From Vermamoeba vermiformis (Eukaryota; Tubulinea; Echinamoebida): a stretch of 64,000 bases of DNA. The notes under the pieces were generated by a model. That model was not told the DNA's origin, ran no database searches, and saw nothing but the letters and a program-made list of their open reading frames with translations. Both the position numbers and the translations under genes were made by a program. The stretch covers positions 124,001 through 188,000 of the forward strand of contig JBEWZL010000304.1 in NCBI GenBank assembly GCA_045837725.1. The letters are read 5' to 3'. Each line of letters begins with the position of its first letter. Within the stretch, counting starts at the first letter, position 1. Positions 21,883 to 33,800 of this stretch are shown one piece after another.

Positions 21883-24320
21883 CTAAATTTCCTGTAATTC
21901 ATCGTTCTTACTATCATTTCCACCACTATCAGTCGTAGTTCTTTTACCGTGTTCCTTGCTACTAACAAAATTACTAGCTGTATTGTGCTTCGTGGTCATA
22001 GAGGCGTTGACAGTCTTAGTCTTCATGAAGTAGACTTGAATAAACGTAATCAGACCTAATAATATTGAGGTCTCGTATAATGTAGCTACGAGGAGGTAGT
22101 CGCTAGTGAAAGCTGATAGGCCGTTGAGAACTAGAACGACGACTGGATGCACCGTCGAGATCACGCAGGAGATTACGATGGAGATACGCAACTGTTGTAT
22201 GAAAAGTGATTAGTAAGATTTACATATTACAAGCATTACGAGCAATTTGGGCAAAGAGAGGCAGCTAAAAGTAACGCCGAAAAGAATTGCCCCACGTGCT
22301 TTTTAAACCTTTGATTGATTGCAATTTGCAATTTCAAAACAAACTAATCAACACTTGAGTTGAGTTGAGTCACTTACGCGTTGTAAATTCGCCAGTCGTT
22401 TCTTCTGCGAGTTTTGTTTTGACCGTTTGATGGCTCGAAGAACTTTCACACCTTAAAATCAATCTCGTTAGTACTGTTAATACAAACTTAAAACAATTTA
22501 AATGCCCTGGAAAAATTTTGCTGGCGGATTCAGATCGGTGTTGTTAATGCAAATATTTGCAGGTGTTTTGAATGGTACGTACTGACGGTAATATAAAAAG
22601 CAGCCACAATGAGCAGCACAACACCCAACACGACACCAATCGCTGAAGATCCAGCGACACTGTCAGGCACCGTCATCGTTAAAATTGCTGCAATGACCGG
22701 AATGCAATTGATCAGGCCTGCAAACACGTAGAACGGTACTTGAACTCTAAATGAATGCGTTAATGATTATTACCATATTTGGAAATGTACGTACTTGTTG
22801 CTCAAGAACGCTGAAGTTTTTAGACCGGAATACTGACTGACAGTTTCGAACCAGAAAAATGCCATCAATAGTAATGCGGTGACTATAGATCGTCAGTTAA
22901 GGATCACTATGTTATTACCAAATAAGGAAATATTTTTGCGCAAAGGATACAGGCCCACGAATCAGGAAAAAATCCGAAAAATACTCGCAAAGAATAGGGG
23001 AACAGTCCTCGGCTATTTAGCGGGTCAACGTACGATACAATGTTTACTATAAAAGGAAATTGGTAAGCTTTAGTGATAAAAATAGTTGCAAAGCTTACCC
23101 AGGCAAAAAATCATTTGGATCATCAAGTAGACGAAACTAATGTTCCAATGAAAGCCAGCGTATTTGATCTTCTTAACAAATTTTATCGTAATGAAGATAA
23201 ATAACCCGGTCCACATTAATATGAAGAATAATTGCAGTGTTAGAAACCAACCGGTGCCCAATACGTCCTCGATCCATTCGTTCCGACCTAAAAAAGCCAT
23301 TTAACGTTAAAATTTAAAGCCTAAATAACCTAATTATAATTGGCGCTTCTTATCATTAATGCCTCACGTTGCGGTACCGCAAATTATAGGTTCTAATTAA
23401 GGAAATTTCTGACAAACATAAAGTCTCGTGAGAACTGAGATAATATTAAATGATGTGCTACTATCTAGCGACAGGAGCGTACTTTAATGTTTGTTTGATG
23501 CTTTATAATCAGAAAAAACTTACCTGGAACGACTTCCAAAAGAACTTCGCTGGATTTAGCCATGGCAGCTTCGATTTCTTTGGCGCCTATTGTTCCTATC
23601 TATTAAAGTATATTAATATAATGGTCAGTGCCTCGATTTGGACCTTATTTAACTTACAATAACTGCCGGAAAATTCGGCGGATCTGTCGTTACTGGCGTT
23701 CGACCTAATCGACCGACACGCTGCTCAGTGGATCTTAATAATATTCCAACAGCTCCAGCTATTTAATGATAAGATAATCAGCGGGATTGAATGGATTTTG
23801 AGATGTGATCGTAAACAAATCCGGTGACTCTGCGAGCTCACACTGAATTAAATTAATTCATGCGTACCTTCTATTGCTTTGTGTATTTTTTCTATTATTT
23901 GACATCCTCCTAAGAGATAAACTAAGGCTAAGCGATCTTTCGCATCATAGCTGTCGCATCCGTTTCCCTAAGAATTGAAATTGCAATTAATACTCAAAAT
24001 TAGAGAGAATATGATTACTATAATAAATAATCAGTAATTAATTACATATTGATCCGCTTTGATGGCATAATTTCGTTGATTACTTCAACTTACATGAACT
24101 GAAACGTTAGCTATTAAATGAAAATCATCCGGAAAGCCTCCGACGAGCCCGTTTAATAATATAGGCGTCTCAAATTCATTGTATCTATTGAAAAATAATT
24201 ATTAGCCTCGAAATAATTTCTCTGTGTTCCTTACCCTGTCGGATCTAATATTCTTGATGCATGAGCGAGATAAGCTACGAACAATATCGCGAATAATGTC
24301 CGTAGACTGTGGTGATTCAT
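21883..24320 (-). CDS. Membrane protein with PA-like ectodomain and about seven helices
   Basis: About eleven exons. ATG at 24320 opens a signal peptide (MNHHSLRTLFAILFVAYLAH). The lumenal part (exons between 24235 and 23535) reads LALVYLLGGCQIIEKIHKAI, then AGAVGILLRSTE and NFPAVIIGTIGAKEIEAAM, a pattern like the protease-associated (PA) domain. Then come membrane helices: WFLTLQLFFILMWTGLFIFI, ISFVYLMIQMIFCLG, VTALLLMAFFWFE, VPFYVFAGLINCIPVIAAIL, IGVVLGVVLLIVAAFYI, ISIVISCVISTVHPVVVLVL and LYETSILLGLITFIQVYF, giving seven. The cytosolic tail is Ser/Thr/Lys-rich. A receptor-like or trafficking role is possible but not shown. Stop at 21883-21885. Confidence 0.75.
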
Positions 24321-24710
24321 TGTAAAAAAATTCGAAACTTACCCCGAATTGATTCGGACAGCGGTAAATCTTCACAAAATTACTTAATTTGGCAATTCGC
24401 AAAAAAGAGTTTAGCGATTCGGTAAATTAGTTATGATTCGATGTCAATAGACATAGTTGTATAGGAATTGGTCCTATATTCACTAAATGGTTCGCAAAAA
24501 GTTCGATCTGGGTCGTATCCGAAAATTGTCTGAGAGAAGAGCTTTATTGTTATGGATCTAACAAAGAAAACTGACTAAAACTAACTTTGAAGATGATATC
24601 AATTAAAAAGGGTCACTAGTGATTTGAGATAGGCCCGACTTAAACCAAAGGCACGAAGCTAAAATGTACAGTGATTAGTTCGGTGTATATTTAAAGGGTC
24701 CAATTATCAC
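24321..24710. other. Intergenic
   Basis: Promoter side of the PA/7-helix gene and 3' side of the lectin-like gene, both on the minus strand. No coding signal. Confidence 0.5.
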
Positions 24711-27700
24711 TTACTCAACGGTGGTGATGTCTTGCTCGTAGTAGCCGTTGCCAATAGAACCGGACAAACCGACGTAGTAAGTCGAAGTGAAGTCCAACGG
24801 CAAGGGGTTCGTGAAGATTGGGTACTCAGATGTGGCGTTGACTTGAGACAACTAACAATAAAAAGTTAATTATTTGCAGGCATAATAATAATAAATGATA
24901 GTACGACTGTTAATAAACCAATTTTGTATGACACTGCAGTCATGACCGTGAAAAAAATTGACACGCGTCATCGATGACACTTTGACACGTGTCACGCAAG
25001 TTGGTTGAACTTACTCTTAAGGAGTAACCGTCGTAGTTCAAAGCAAATACCACAGGGTCGTTGCAAGTGTAGCGTTGAGGATGAACAGTGTTATAAACGC
25101 TGTTCGCGATTGTTTGACATCCGGGATTGGTACGGAAGACTGGCAAAGGCGAAGACCTTCAATGAACAGGTTAGTTTGGCAAGGTTGAATATATTTGACA
25201 CGTTTTCACGCTTACCAAGAGCAAATATAGAATTCGTTGTAGTATGAGCTGTAGCCAACCATAGTAACATTAGGCACTTGTTGAATGCCGAGACCGGTAC
25301 CGCTCGATGTGAGAACTGATCCGTTGGTAGGAACGGCTTTGGTGAACACAAACGCGAAGCTGCAAGTGATGTTAGTGTCAAGTGTCAAAAAATGACACGT
25401 GTCAAAGTGACTTACCCATCTCCGCCGTTGTAATTAGAGTCGCAGCTCGTAGCGAGCCAATTGAAGTTAGCTGTGAATCCGTAGTTCATCTTCACTGCTT
25501 GAGGATGGAGCATCAATCCGGCATTTGCAATGCTGGAAAATCCGTTTGTGAGTGTCAAGGCAGCTCCGTTGACTTGCGCGCTTCCTCGAAGAATTGGGTT
25601 CGAGGCGGCATCAAAGCCGTATGAAAAGTAACCGTCAGGTTGTGGGTAATAACCAACAAATTTCCAGTTGGTGATTGTTTGAATCATGTAACGGGAGTCA
25701 GTTGACGCGGAAAATCCTCCGTAGTAGAATCGAGGATAAATCGTGACACTGCGTGACACGTAGAGGACGCCGTTCATGAACAACTGTCACGACCGTTAGA
25801 AATTTCGTTGAAAACTACGCATCGGACTTACTCTCAAAGTGAACGAGTCATAAGTCAGAGTAAAGTTCACTGGAGTTCCACAGGCGGGGGTTAAAGAAAG
25901 TGGCACTCGGGTGCAGACGTTAGAGTTTAGACCAATCGGCGCAGTACCCCTACATTATGATAATTAACATTCCTGCCAACGGGTAATTGCTGTTCGACGT
26001 ACCAGTCACAAAGAGTCAGTGATCTGCCACGTGCGTCGTAGCTCATCATGTAGACGTCAGGAACGTTTCCAATGCCCAGTTCATCGGGAGTAGTGGTTTG
26101 AACTTGCGCCAATGTCGGGGCAAAGCGCGAGAAGTAGTGAGAGAAACTAAATATTTCCATATTAGGCAAGTGTAACGCGGAAAGAGTGCCTCTTACCCAG
26201 TAGCAGGACTTCCACTGCAATTAGATCCGGTCCAAGTGAACGATGATGTAAACTTGTAGCTGATGTAAAACTGCGAGTCTTTAACATATGCAGCACTTGA
26301 TTGTTGAGAGTAGTTTGTAAGTACGAGGACTGGTGAAACGGAAACGACGGATCCAACTCCGACAAAGTTGCTTGGAGCCATGACATTAGTGTTGACGGCA
26401 GTTGCCTTGATTGACCAATCAGAGATCTCCTGTTGGAAATATCCTTGACCAGTGGCTGCAGAAAGACCAACGTAGTAAGGTGAATTGTCAATGACCACAT
26501 CCGTCGAAGAAATTTGAACTTGACCATTCACGGACAACTATGAACCAATTATAAGTAAGATATGTTTATAATATTATTTTCATACCGATAGCATATTGTC
26601 TAATGTGTAATCGACTTCAATGGAGTAGTTCGATCCGCAAGTGAACTTCGGATTTGGATTCGCGACCTTGAAACAATCATAGTGGATAGAATTTACAGGA
26701 GAAGTCCTATACTTTAAGCGTAAGATCGCATATTATTCGTTGAATATTCGCTAGTAACTTACCAATTGCAAATGTAAAACTCGTTCCAAGTTGCGCTGTA
26801 GCCAGCCATCACAGTGTTGGGAATGTATTGCACGCCAAGACCTCCTCCAATAGATAGTGCTAGTTCTCCATTCGTAGGGTATGATTTAGTAGCAAAGAAC
26901 GTGAATCTATTCAAATAAAATGTTGGTTCTTGATGATCCAAAAAAAAATAAGATATTATTTCTTATTAAGGAATATAAAACAAATTTGGTTGAGCAATAT
27001 AAATAAATCGGTAATAATTACTCATATGAATAATCATGTTATTTCTTACCCGTCAGCTCCGTTGTACAAAGAGTCGCAGCCCGATGGTTCCCAAGTGAAT
27101 GTAGTTCGCAAGCCAAAGCCAAATTTCAACGAACTAGGATACAGAGCCACACCTGCTATGAATTGTGTCGCGTCGGTCAATCGGATCCGACCTAACTGAC
27201 TCGTCGCAGAACCAAAGTACTGCACGCTAAGACTGTCGATTGAATCGTACTCGTTGAAGCTGTCAGTAGTCGAATAGAACGACCATTGCGTGATGAATTG
27301 ATTGAAGTAAGCACTGCCAGTACCACCGCTCAAACCGACGTAGTAATGATCGACGTCAAGAGTCTTAGGATAGCTCGCAAGCAATGTAGTGTAGTTATAG
27401 ACCTACAAAATCGATTAAATTAAAAAAATTGCAAATATTTTGAGTTTTCAGTGAAATAAACTTACCGAGAGAGTAGCGCCATCAAAGAAAATTCTCATGT
27501 TCATTGTTTGTCCGCAACTTATTTTACCGATATCAGTTTGATTGCACGAAGGGTTCATATAGAACGGAGTTGCAGTGGGCGTGGTCCTGAGATCCAATAA
27601 GAAAAAAGTCGTTCGTGGATTTGCGGATTCGGGATTAACTTACCATTCACAAACAAACAACTTGCCGAGGTAAGCACTGTATCCAATCATGAAGGTATTA

Positions 27701-28102
27701 GGTACGGTGCCAATGCCAAGATAATAGCCTGAAGAAGAGATCGTGGGTGCATCTTTCGTCAAAAAGAACGAGAACCTAAATACGTTATTAGCTTCATATC
27801 CATATATAGTCAAATGATAGTATGTAGACTTACCCATCACCTCCACCATTAGCGGCATCGCAAGTATCAGGAACCCAAGTGAAGTTGGTCGAGAACCCCA
27901 GATTCGCTGAAACTTTTGTCGGGTAATACGCAAGTCCTGCCGTATTAGCCGTAGCAGGCGTAAGTTGAAGAGTAGTTCCGTTCACTGTTGCAGCGCGCAG
28001 GGTCACCAAGTTGGTCGGAAGCGTGAACTTGTAGCTGAACTGTTCAGCCACTGCAGATGCGGTCAATAGCGCGAGCGCTAGCCACCAAAGAGATCGATTC
28101 AT
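24711..28102 (-). CDS. Secreted protein with four L-type-lectin-like modules (paralogue A)
   Basis: Thirteen exons, about 840 aa. Signal peptide MNRSLWWLALALLTASAVAE. Four modules follow, each built from three exons: (i) a long exon ending in ...NFTW...C...GGDG, (ii) FSFFLTKD...LGIG-VPNT-MIGYSA...CEW, (iii) a short exon with C..C..M..FDG. Each module closes with YYVGLSGGTG...ITQWSF at the start of the next long exon. The DG-F-F strand and VGLSGxTG...WSF are hallmarks of the legume/L-type lectin sandwich (family knowledge). The EFDT metal-site strand of true lectins is replaced, so sugar binding is not certain. No membrane helix or GPI tail; probably soluble and secreted, with many N-glycosylation sites. 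A paralogue lies at 30826-34140. Stop at 24711-24713. Confidence 0.85.
24958..24995. repeat. Palindrome pair in a lectin-A intron
   Basis: TTGACACGCGTCATCGATGACAC followed directly by a perfect TGACACGTGTCA core (24983-24994). The first is a one-base variant (ACGCGT) of the dispersed palindrome. Located in the intron before the last exon of lectin-like gene A. Confidence 0.7.
25375..25410. repeat. Palindrome plus half-sites, intron of paralogue A
   Basis: GTGTCAAGTGTCAAAAAATG then a perfect ACACGTGT core (site 25391-25406). The whole intron is nearly the same as that at 31375-31436 in paralogue B, same position in the gene. Confidence 0.8.
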
Positions 28103-28321
28103 CCTAATTACTAACATCAGAATTGATTTGCGATGGAAGATATTATAATATGAATTGAAGAAAGAAAGTTTAAGTTGGTGGCATCCGATCGGATCCGCTC
28201 AGACTTACGTTTGAAGAGACTACTTGAAGATTTGAGCAATAGGAGAGGTCAGAGTAGATTTGTGGTAGTTAATTCGATTGAATTGACTGATACTAAACTC
28301 AAATGAGCGAACTGTTTATAA
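28103..28321 (-). promoter_or_regulatory. Promoter and 5'UTR intron of lectin-like gene A
   Basis: On the minus strand a TATAAA lies at about 28315-28320, a GTAAGT donor at about 28202-28208, and an acceptor (TTAG) ends exactly before GATGAATCG of the start codon. Paralogue B has the same arrangement (donor near 34252, acceptor directly before GATGAATCG), so a leader intron is conserved in both. Confidence 0.5.
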
Positions 28322-28669
28322 GGCTGCCTGACGCATGACGTTTGCAGCAGATCTGGGTATCTTGGCTCCACGAACATTTTCAGCAAGAAAACACGTCGGA
28401 AACTATGTAAGTAACGGTATTAAATATATGGATGAAAGAAGGAAGTTTGTAGATGTAAGTAGACGAGGCGTACTGCCGCGCCAGATCCAAAGTTAAAAAA
28501 AGGAGTTAAAATCGATATTTGCGCATATTAAATTGTGAACTTTTAATATTTGAGCGGGATTCTTCTCCGACACGTTGCAAAATAGCCCTTCTTAGCAAAT
28601 TAAAGCCAAAAGCACCTTAAACTTACCACACTGCATAGTACAATAAGATCAGGCCAAATCCATCATCAA
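28322..28669. other. Duplicated upstream region of lectin-like gene A
   Basis: No ORF. Shares short blocks (GTCGGAAACT..., a run of A followed by GG..TTAAAA and TATTTG) with the region upstream of lectin-like gene B (about 34400-34560), indicating that the duplication included several hundred bases of flank. Confidence 0.4.
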
Positions 28670-29298
28670 TCACTTTAATCGATCAATAGGCACTATAAAG
28701 TAATGCGCGGAATGCAATCGTTGTGCTACATCCAGGTCAGGTTCTGGAGCCTAAAAAAAAACAGCTTAGTACGCCTTAGATTGGGTAAAATATCACTGTC
28801 ACCTCGTCAATTAGATATTTGTGAAAGTAGGAGTCACTATGACAGCAAATAGATTGATTAAGCCGCTGACAGGATCGTAAAATTGCAATTCTTAGACCTT
28901 GCTCTAAATGGCCATTAATAATTTTATAAATCACAAAATATGCCATACATCAACGAGTGGAAGGAAAAAATCGTTCAATTATTTTTGCTAGCGAGATAAA
29001 ATTAGATCAAACCAAAAAAAGCGGATCGCAACTTAACGTGCGTTTAAATGTGCGAAGCGTACTGACTTACGGTTAGCAAGTACTAATTGATATTCAACAT
29101 TCCATTCTCCTCCTGAATTTCCGCCGCTGATTCTTTTCTTGATCTAACTTAAAGATCGAGTATGCAAGAGCTAAACTTACTAAGCCCAGATGGTATAGTA
29201 TACTACAAGACGTAAAGTGTTCGCGAGCAGTATTGATATGTAAAAAAAGTAAATCGAGAAGCGGGAAATCATTTGGCTTGCGACAATAGGAAGTTTTC
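28670..29298 (-). CDS. 5'-incomplete spliced gene of unknown family
   Basis: Four exons on the minus strand join in frame with matching phases: 29298-29181, 29143-29071, 28903-28803 and 28750-28670 (TGA). Segments read KTSYCRKPNDFPLLDLLFLH, IKKRISGGNSGGEWNVEYQL, IAILRSCQRLNQSICCHSDS, then APEPDLDVAQRLHSAHYF and IVPIDRLK. Donors are GTAAGT for the first two and a weak GTGACA for the third; acceptors have TACTAAG or ATTAAT branch sites. About 124 aa in total with no in-frame ATG, so either an upstream exon was missed or this is the 3' remnant of a gene. No family recognised; there is no signal peptide in this frame. Every exon is too short to stand out alone; support is the consistent splicing. 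Confidence 0.45.
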
Positions 29299-29545
29299 CT
29301 GTAACAAGTACTAGTACTCAGTAACTGTTAAGTTACGCATAACGCGTTAATAAGGTGTAAGACGTATATACACGCTATCTTCGAAAGAACGGTTAGTTGC
29401 GTCAGAAACTGATTTGACAAGTGTTTGATAGATCTGACTTTCGACAACTGGTGCGCAATATAATGTTTATTTATTACAATGATTTGATATATACACGTGC
29501 TAAAGTGTCGAGTACAGTAGTACTATATACTCGATTCGTTATTAT
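29299..29545. other. Short spacer
   Basis: Between the hydroxylase stop and the unknown spliced gene. An upstream exon of the latter may lie here but I could not join one in frame. Confidence 0.35.
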
Positions 29546-30407
29546 TTACATTCCTACGTTCATGAATTGAATGCCAAGTACCAGCCAATCAAAAACAAAA
29601 TCACCAATCGCGTAATTATGCTTCATATTTCCTTTGTGGTGATAATAATGCAATGCACGTAGTTGTTGGAACCATCCATATTTCTCCATATAAAACCCTC
29701 GGCTATGAAATCCTTGGTGCAAATGATCCGCGAGCTTGAGGATCAAAGCTCCGGATAAGAACGAAATGATGAATATTTTGATCGACCACGTGTTCAATAG
29801 CGCACAAACAACGAACGGTGTGAATAAAATTGTGGGATAATACGCTTTGCTGTTGTCTTTCTTGGCTGGTTCGTATCCTTCCGTAATAAACCTAAAAAAA
29901 TTATTAGTTCTTCGACACTAAACTTTATACTAATAATCGAAGTATTATTATAATTATAGTGATATTTTTCGTCTTTATTGCTTAATGTCTGAATGTTGAC
30001 GCGCGACAAAATTTTTTTTACCTGGTTGGAGGGTAATCTGCCAAATGATGACCCATATGTGCTTCGTACCACCAATTAATTATTTTACGATGACCCGCCC
30101 AGTGAGTGGCTATAGCGAGAATCTAAAACGTATTTTAATTTTTACGAGATCCAAAAATAAATTATGAAAAATTCAAAATAATGCTTTAACAGTGCTAAAT
30201 GGCGTTTTTAGCTTATATATCACATTATATCTTAATAATTTAATTTACCTCGGTAATATAAGTAGAAAATAAGATGATCCACCATGGAATCGTTTCGTCA
30301 AGCAGATGGAGCGCTGATCCAATTGTTATGTAAGAAAAGACGTGAAGACCCGTGAGAGCTATAACAAAGCTCTTCGATACGGGTATGGGCTCGTATGGTT
30401 TCGACAT
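29546..30407 (-). CDS. Fatty acid hydroxylase superfamily membrane enzyme
   Basis: Three exons, about 230 aa. ATG at 30407 (MSKPYEPIPVSKSFVIALTG). Exon 2 (about 30026-30122) carries HWAGH and, 13 residues on, HMGHH. Exon 3 (29546-29893) carries a hydrophobic pair of helices (YYPTILFTPFVVCALL, IKIFIISFLSGALILKLADH) and HYYHHKGNMKHNYAIGDFVFD. The three His clusters that hold the di-iron centre of the ERG3/C-5 desaturase/fatty-acid-2-hydroxylase superfamily are therefore all present. Expected in the ER membrane, acting on a sterol or lipid; the exact substrate cannot be read. It lies between the two lectin-like paralogues and interrupts their pair. Stop at 29546-29548. Confidence 0.85.
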
Positions 30408-30825
30408 GATCTGTTCTGTCGTGTTGCTGTTGATCAGGGAAAATAAATTTAACCAAACTTTTCATTTAAGCCCACATAAAAGAAGTAATGCCACAAATGA
30501 TTCCACCGTATGTCATGGTATTTTACAATTAGTACAAAACCGAAACAAGGAAAGTCCGCGTGGGCAAAACGAATCCGGATTTCCTGGACGTCTTGTAGAT
30601 CTACACAAATATTGAGTCGCACTGCCATTATTAATATTTCGAAGAAAATACTATCGTCCAAAACTAGACGTTTACAATTATCGATGACGAGGGCATCACA
30701 GTACAAAATATCGTTTTACCAACTAGTACACAATATTTCTTTGTTTAAATGATCAGTTAAACCCACGCAAGCTGAAAAAAACATTATTAGTACACAAATA
30801 TTCAAAATATGGCGTCGATAACGTA
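30408..30825. other. Intergenic, promoter of hydroxylase
   Basis: Between hydroxylase start and the 3' end of lectin-like gene B. A minus-strand ORF from ATG 30628 (MAVRLNICVDLQDVQEIRIR...) is open for about 60 codons but does not join in frame to the hydroxylase; I leave it uncalled. Confidence 0.4.
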
Positions 30826-33800
30826 CTATACGTAATTGCTGACTTGCTCATAATAGCCATTTCCAACGGATCCGGACAGACCAAAGTAATAAGACGATGA
30901 AAGGTCCAATGGGAATGGCCCAGTAGTGATCAAATCAAATTGTAAGTTTGACGCGGTAACATTGTTGAAGTTGAGCTAAAATAAGATTAAGTAAGGATTC
31001 ACAAATATAAGGTCCAATACTCACTCTAAAATTATAGCCGTCATAGCTAAGCTTTATGAAAACTTGGTCATTGCACGTAAGGGGCTGCGGATGAATTAAA
31101 TTGACCGCGTTGGAAACATTTTGACACGCGGGATTGTCGCGATAAGAGCCGACCAAAGGAGACGCCCTGAAGAAGTAAAAATATTAGTTTAAATTACGCA
31201 TGCGTTGAAGCAGAAAACAGTGACACTTACCAAGAACAAACATAGAACTCGTTGTAGTATGAGTTGTAGCCGACCATCGTAACATTAGGCACTTGTTGAA
31301 TGCCGAGACCGGTGCCGTTCGACGCTAGCACGGAGCTATTGCTGGGAACAGCTGTCGTGAACACAAACGCGAAGCTGTAAGTGAAGTTAGTGTCAAGTGT
31401 CAAAAAATGACACGTGTCAAAGTGTCAAAGTGTCTTACCCGTCACCACCGTGCTGCACAGGATCACAACTCGAAGCATTCCAATAAGATGCTGCAGTAAA
31501 GCCGTACTTCATGGTCAATGGTGTTGGACTCAACATTAACCCAGCATTTTCATCGCTGTAAAATCCATTCGTAAGCTTCAACTGAGGGAAGTTCCACGCA
31601 GCAAGCACCGTTCCTGCACTGCCCAAAAATGTTGCAGTGTCTGGTAACCCGTAGTACACGTATTGTTGCGTGGGAGTAACAGCGGTAATGCTCAATTGGT
31701 AGCCAGAAATTTGTTGCGTGAAGGAGTTTGTCGATATCGCAGTAAATCCGCTATAGTAAAGGCGTGGAAAAATTGTGACACTCCTTGAAAGCGTGAAAGT
31801 GTCGTTGACGTACACCTGTAGTATAAAAATAAGTATAGTGGATATTCGAGCTCTTATTTTGTCACAAATGTCAAAGTGAGAGATATTTATGTTTGACACG
31901 TGTCAAATAAAATGACACCGTGAAAAATTTGATATTTTACCTTCAAACTGAAAGCATCATAGGTAAACTTGAAGTTCAACGAAGTATCGCACACGTAGCT
32001 TGGCATCGTTGCTGTTGAACATATTGTTGATGAGAAGCCCGTCGGCGATGCACCCCTACGATCATTCCGTTTAATACCAGGGCTTAAGAAGCACAACAAA
32101 TGTACATACCAATCGCAAATCAATAAGCTATTCATTTCCACATCATAGCCCATCATATAGACATCGGCCACATTTCCAATGCCGAGTTCGTCTGGAGAAG
32201 TTTGAATTTGGCTAGCACTTGGAGTCAAGCGCGAGAAGAAATACGAGAAGCTGTAAATATTCAGTGAGTATACTCACATAATAATAAATAACGTTACCCT
32301 CGCGAAGGAGTTCCAAAACAGTCAGATCCGGTCCAAGTGAACGAAGATTCAAACTGGAAGCTGATATCCTCCCAACCACTGCTATAGACAGCCCCGGCTT
32401 GATTTGGCCCGTTGGTCAATAGAATAACTCGTGTATCACTCGAATTGAAAACAGCGGCGCCAATACCGACAGATAAATAGCCATAGTTGAGCTCGACAGC
32501 ACTGGATCTGAATGACCAATCGTAGATGTCTTGCTGGAACCATCCTCCGCCAGTAGCACCAGTGAGTCCAAAGTAATAATTCTTTGAATTGAATATCACA
32601 TCGGTAGTTGCGATTTGTACTTGACCGTCAACCGACATCTGACAAAAAAAGTTAGTAAATTGCTAGAATTTCGATATTAAGGATTAACTTACTGATAGTT
32701 TGTTGCCAATGTAAGCGACTTCAATTGAGTAGTTTGATCCACAAGTGAACTTTGGGTTGGGATTTACGACCGTGTAACAAACATAACGGAACAGATCCGG
32801 TCGCGGATCAGTCCTATCCAAAAAGGTTAGTACCATCTAATACTAGCGATTCTCTAAACATACCAGTTGCAAATATAGAACTCATTAAAGGTGGCACTAT
32901 ACGCCGCCATCACGACGTTCAATTCAGAGTTGCCCCACGCATACTGAATTCCAAGACCTGAGCCTTGAGATTGTATGACAGAGCTATTCGATAAATAAGG
33001 AACAGCAACGAACGCAAATCTATTGACAAATCGAAGTTAGATCTAGTTTGTCGAAGACTAAAACATATCGAAGTATCATACCCATCAGCCCCATTGTATT
33101 CAGTATCACAATTCGACGGTGACCAAGTGAATGAAGTTTTGAATCCAGTTCGAAGAATGATCCAGTTGTTGTAAAGTACAGCGCCAGCCTGCGATCCGGA
33201 TGTGGTCAAGCGCAACGCTCCATCGCCCGTAGGAATAGCGTCACCAAAGAACTTAATGTTGCTTGTCATTGTAGAGAGTGCAAGATCAGTGAAGCCGCTG
33301 GTAGTGGATTGGAAAGACCATTGCGTGATGCTTTGTTTGAAGTAGAGCGCACCAGTACTGCCGCTCAAACCGACGTAGTAATGATCCAGATCCATGCCTT
33401 TAGCAACAGTAACGAGCAACATGTCGTTGTTATATACCTAATGTATATTATTAGGATATGATTTGAAGCCAATTTTGTTCGGATCTTACGGTCCAGAAAG
33501 TGCCGTTAAAGTTGATCTTGATATTCATACTGCCACCACATTGAACGCTGGCAACATTAACGACCGTACATTCAGGAGACACGTCAAAAGTATCAGCCAA
33601 GGGTGTTGTCCTAAATATAGTAGTTCAGACCCAACTTGTGTTTTGGATGTCGGCCGACTTACCAATCGCAGACGTAAAGTTGACCCACAGAAGCACTGTA
33701 GCCGACCATATATGTGTTGGGGACATTACTAATGCCAAGGCCTTTATCTACTGAGTTACTGACTTGTTGATAAGTCGGAGCGTCCTTCGTAAAGAAGAAG

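Noticed and set aside
29182-29320. Signal-peptide-like minus-strand frame (MISRFSIYFFYISILLANTL)
   Set aside because: It ends at once in a stop both spliced and unspliced, while the other frame continues through three more exons.
30449-30628. Minus-strand ORF starting MAVRLNICVDLQDVQ as an extra first exon of the hydroxylase
   Set aside because: The join to MSKPYEP is out of frame with the available donor and acceptor; kept only as a note.
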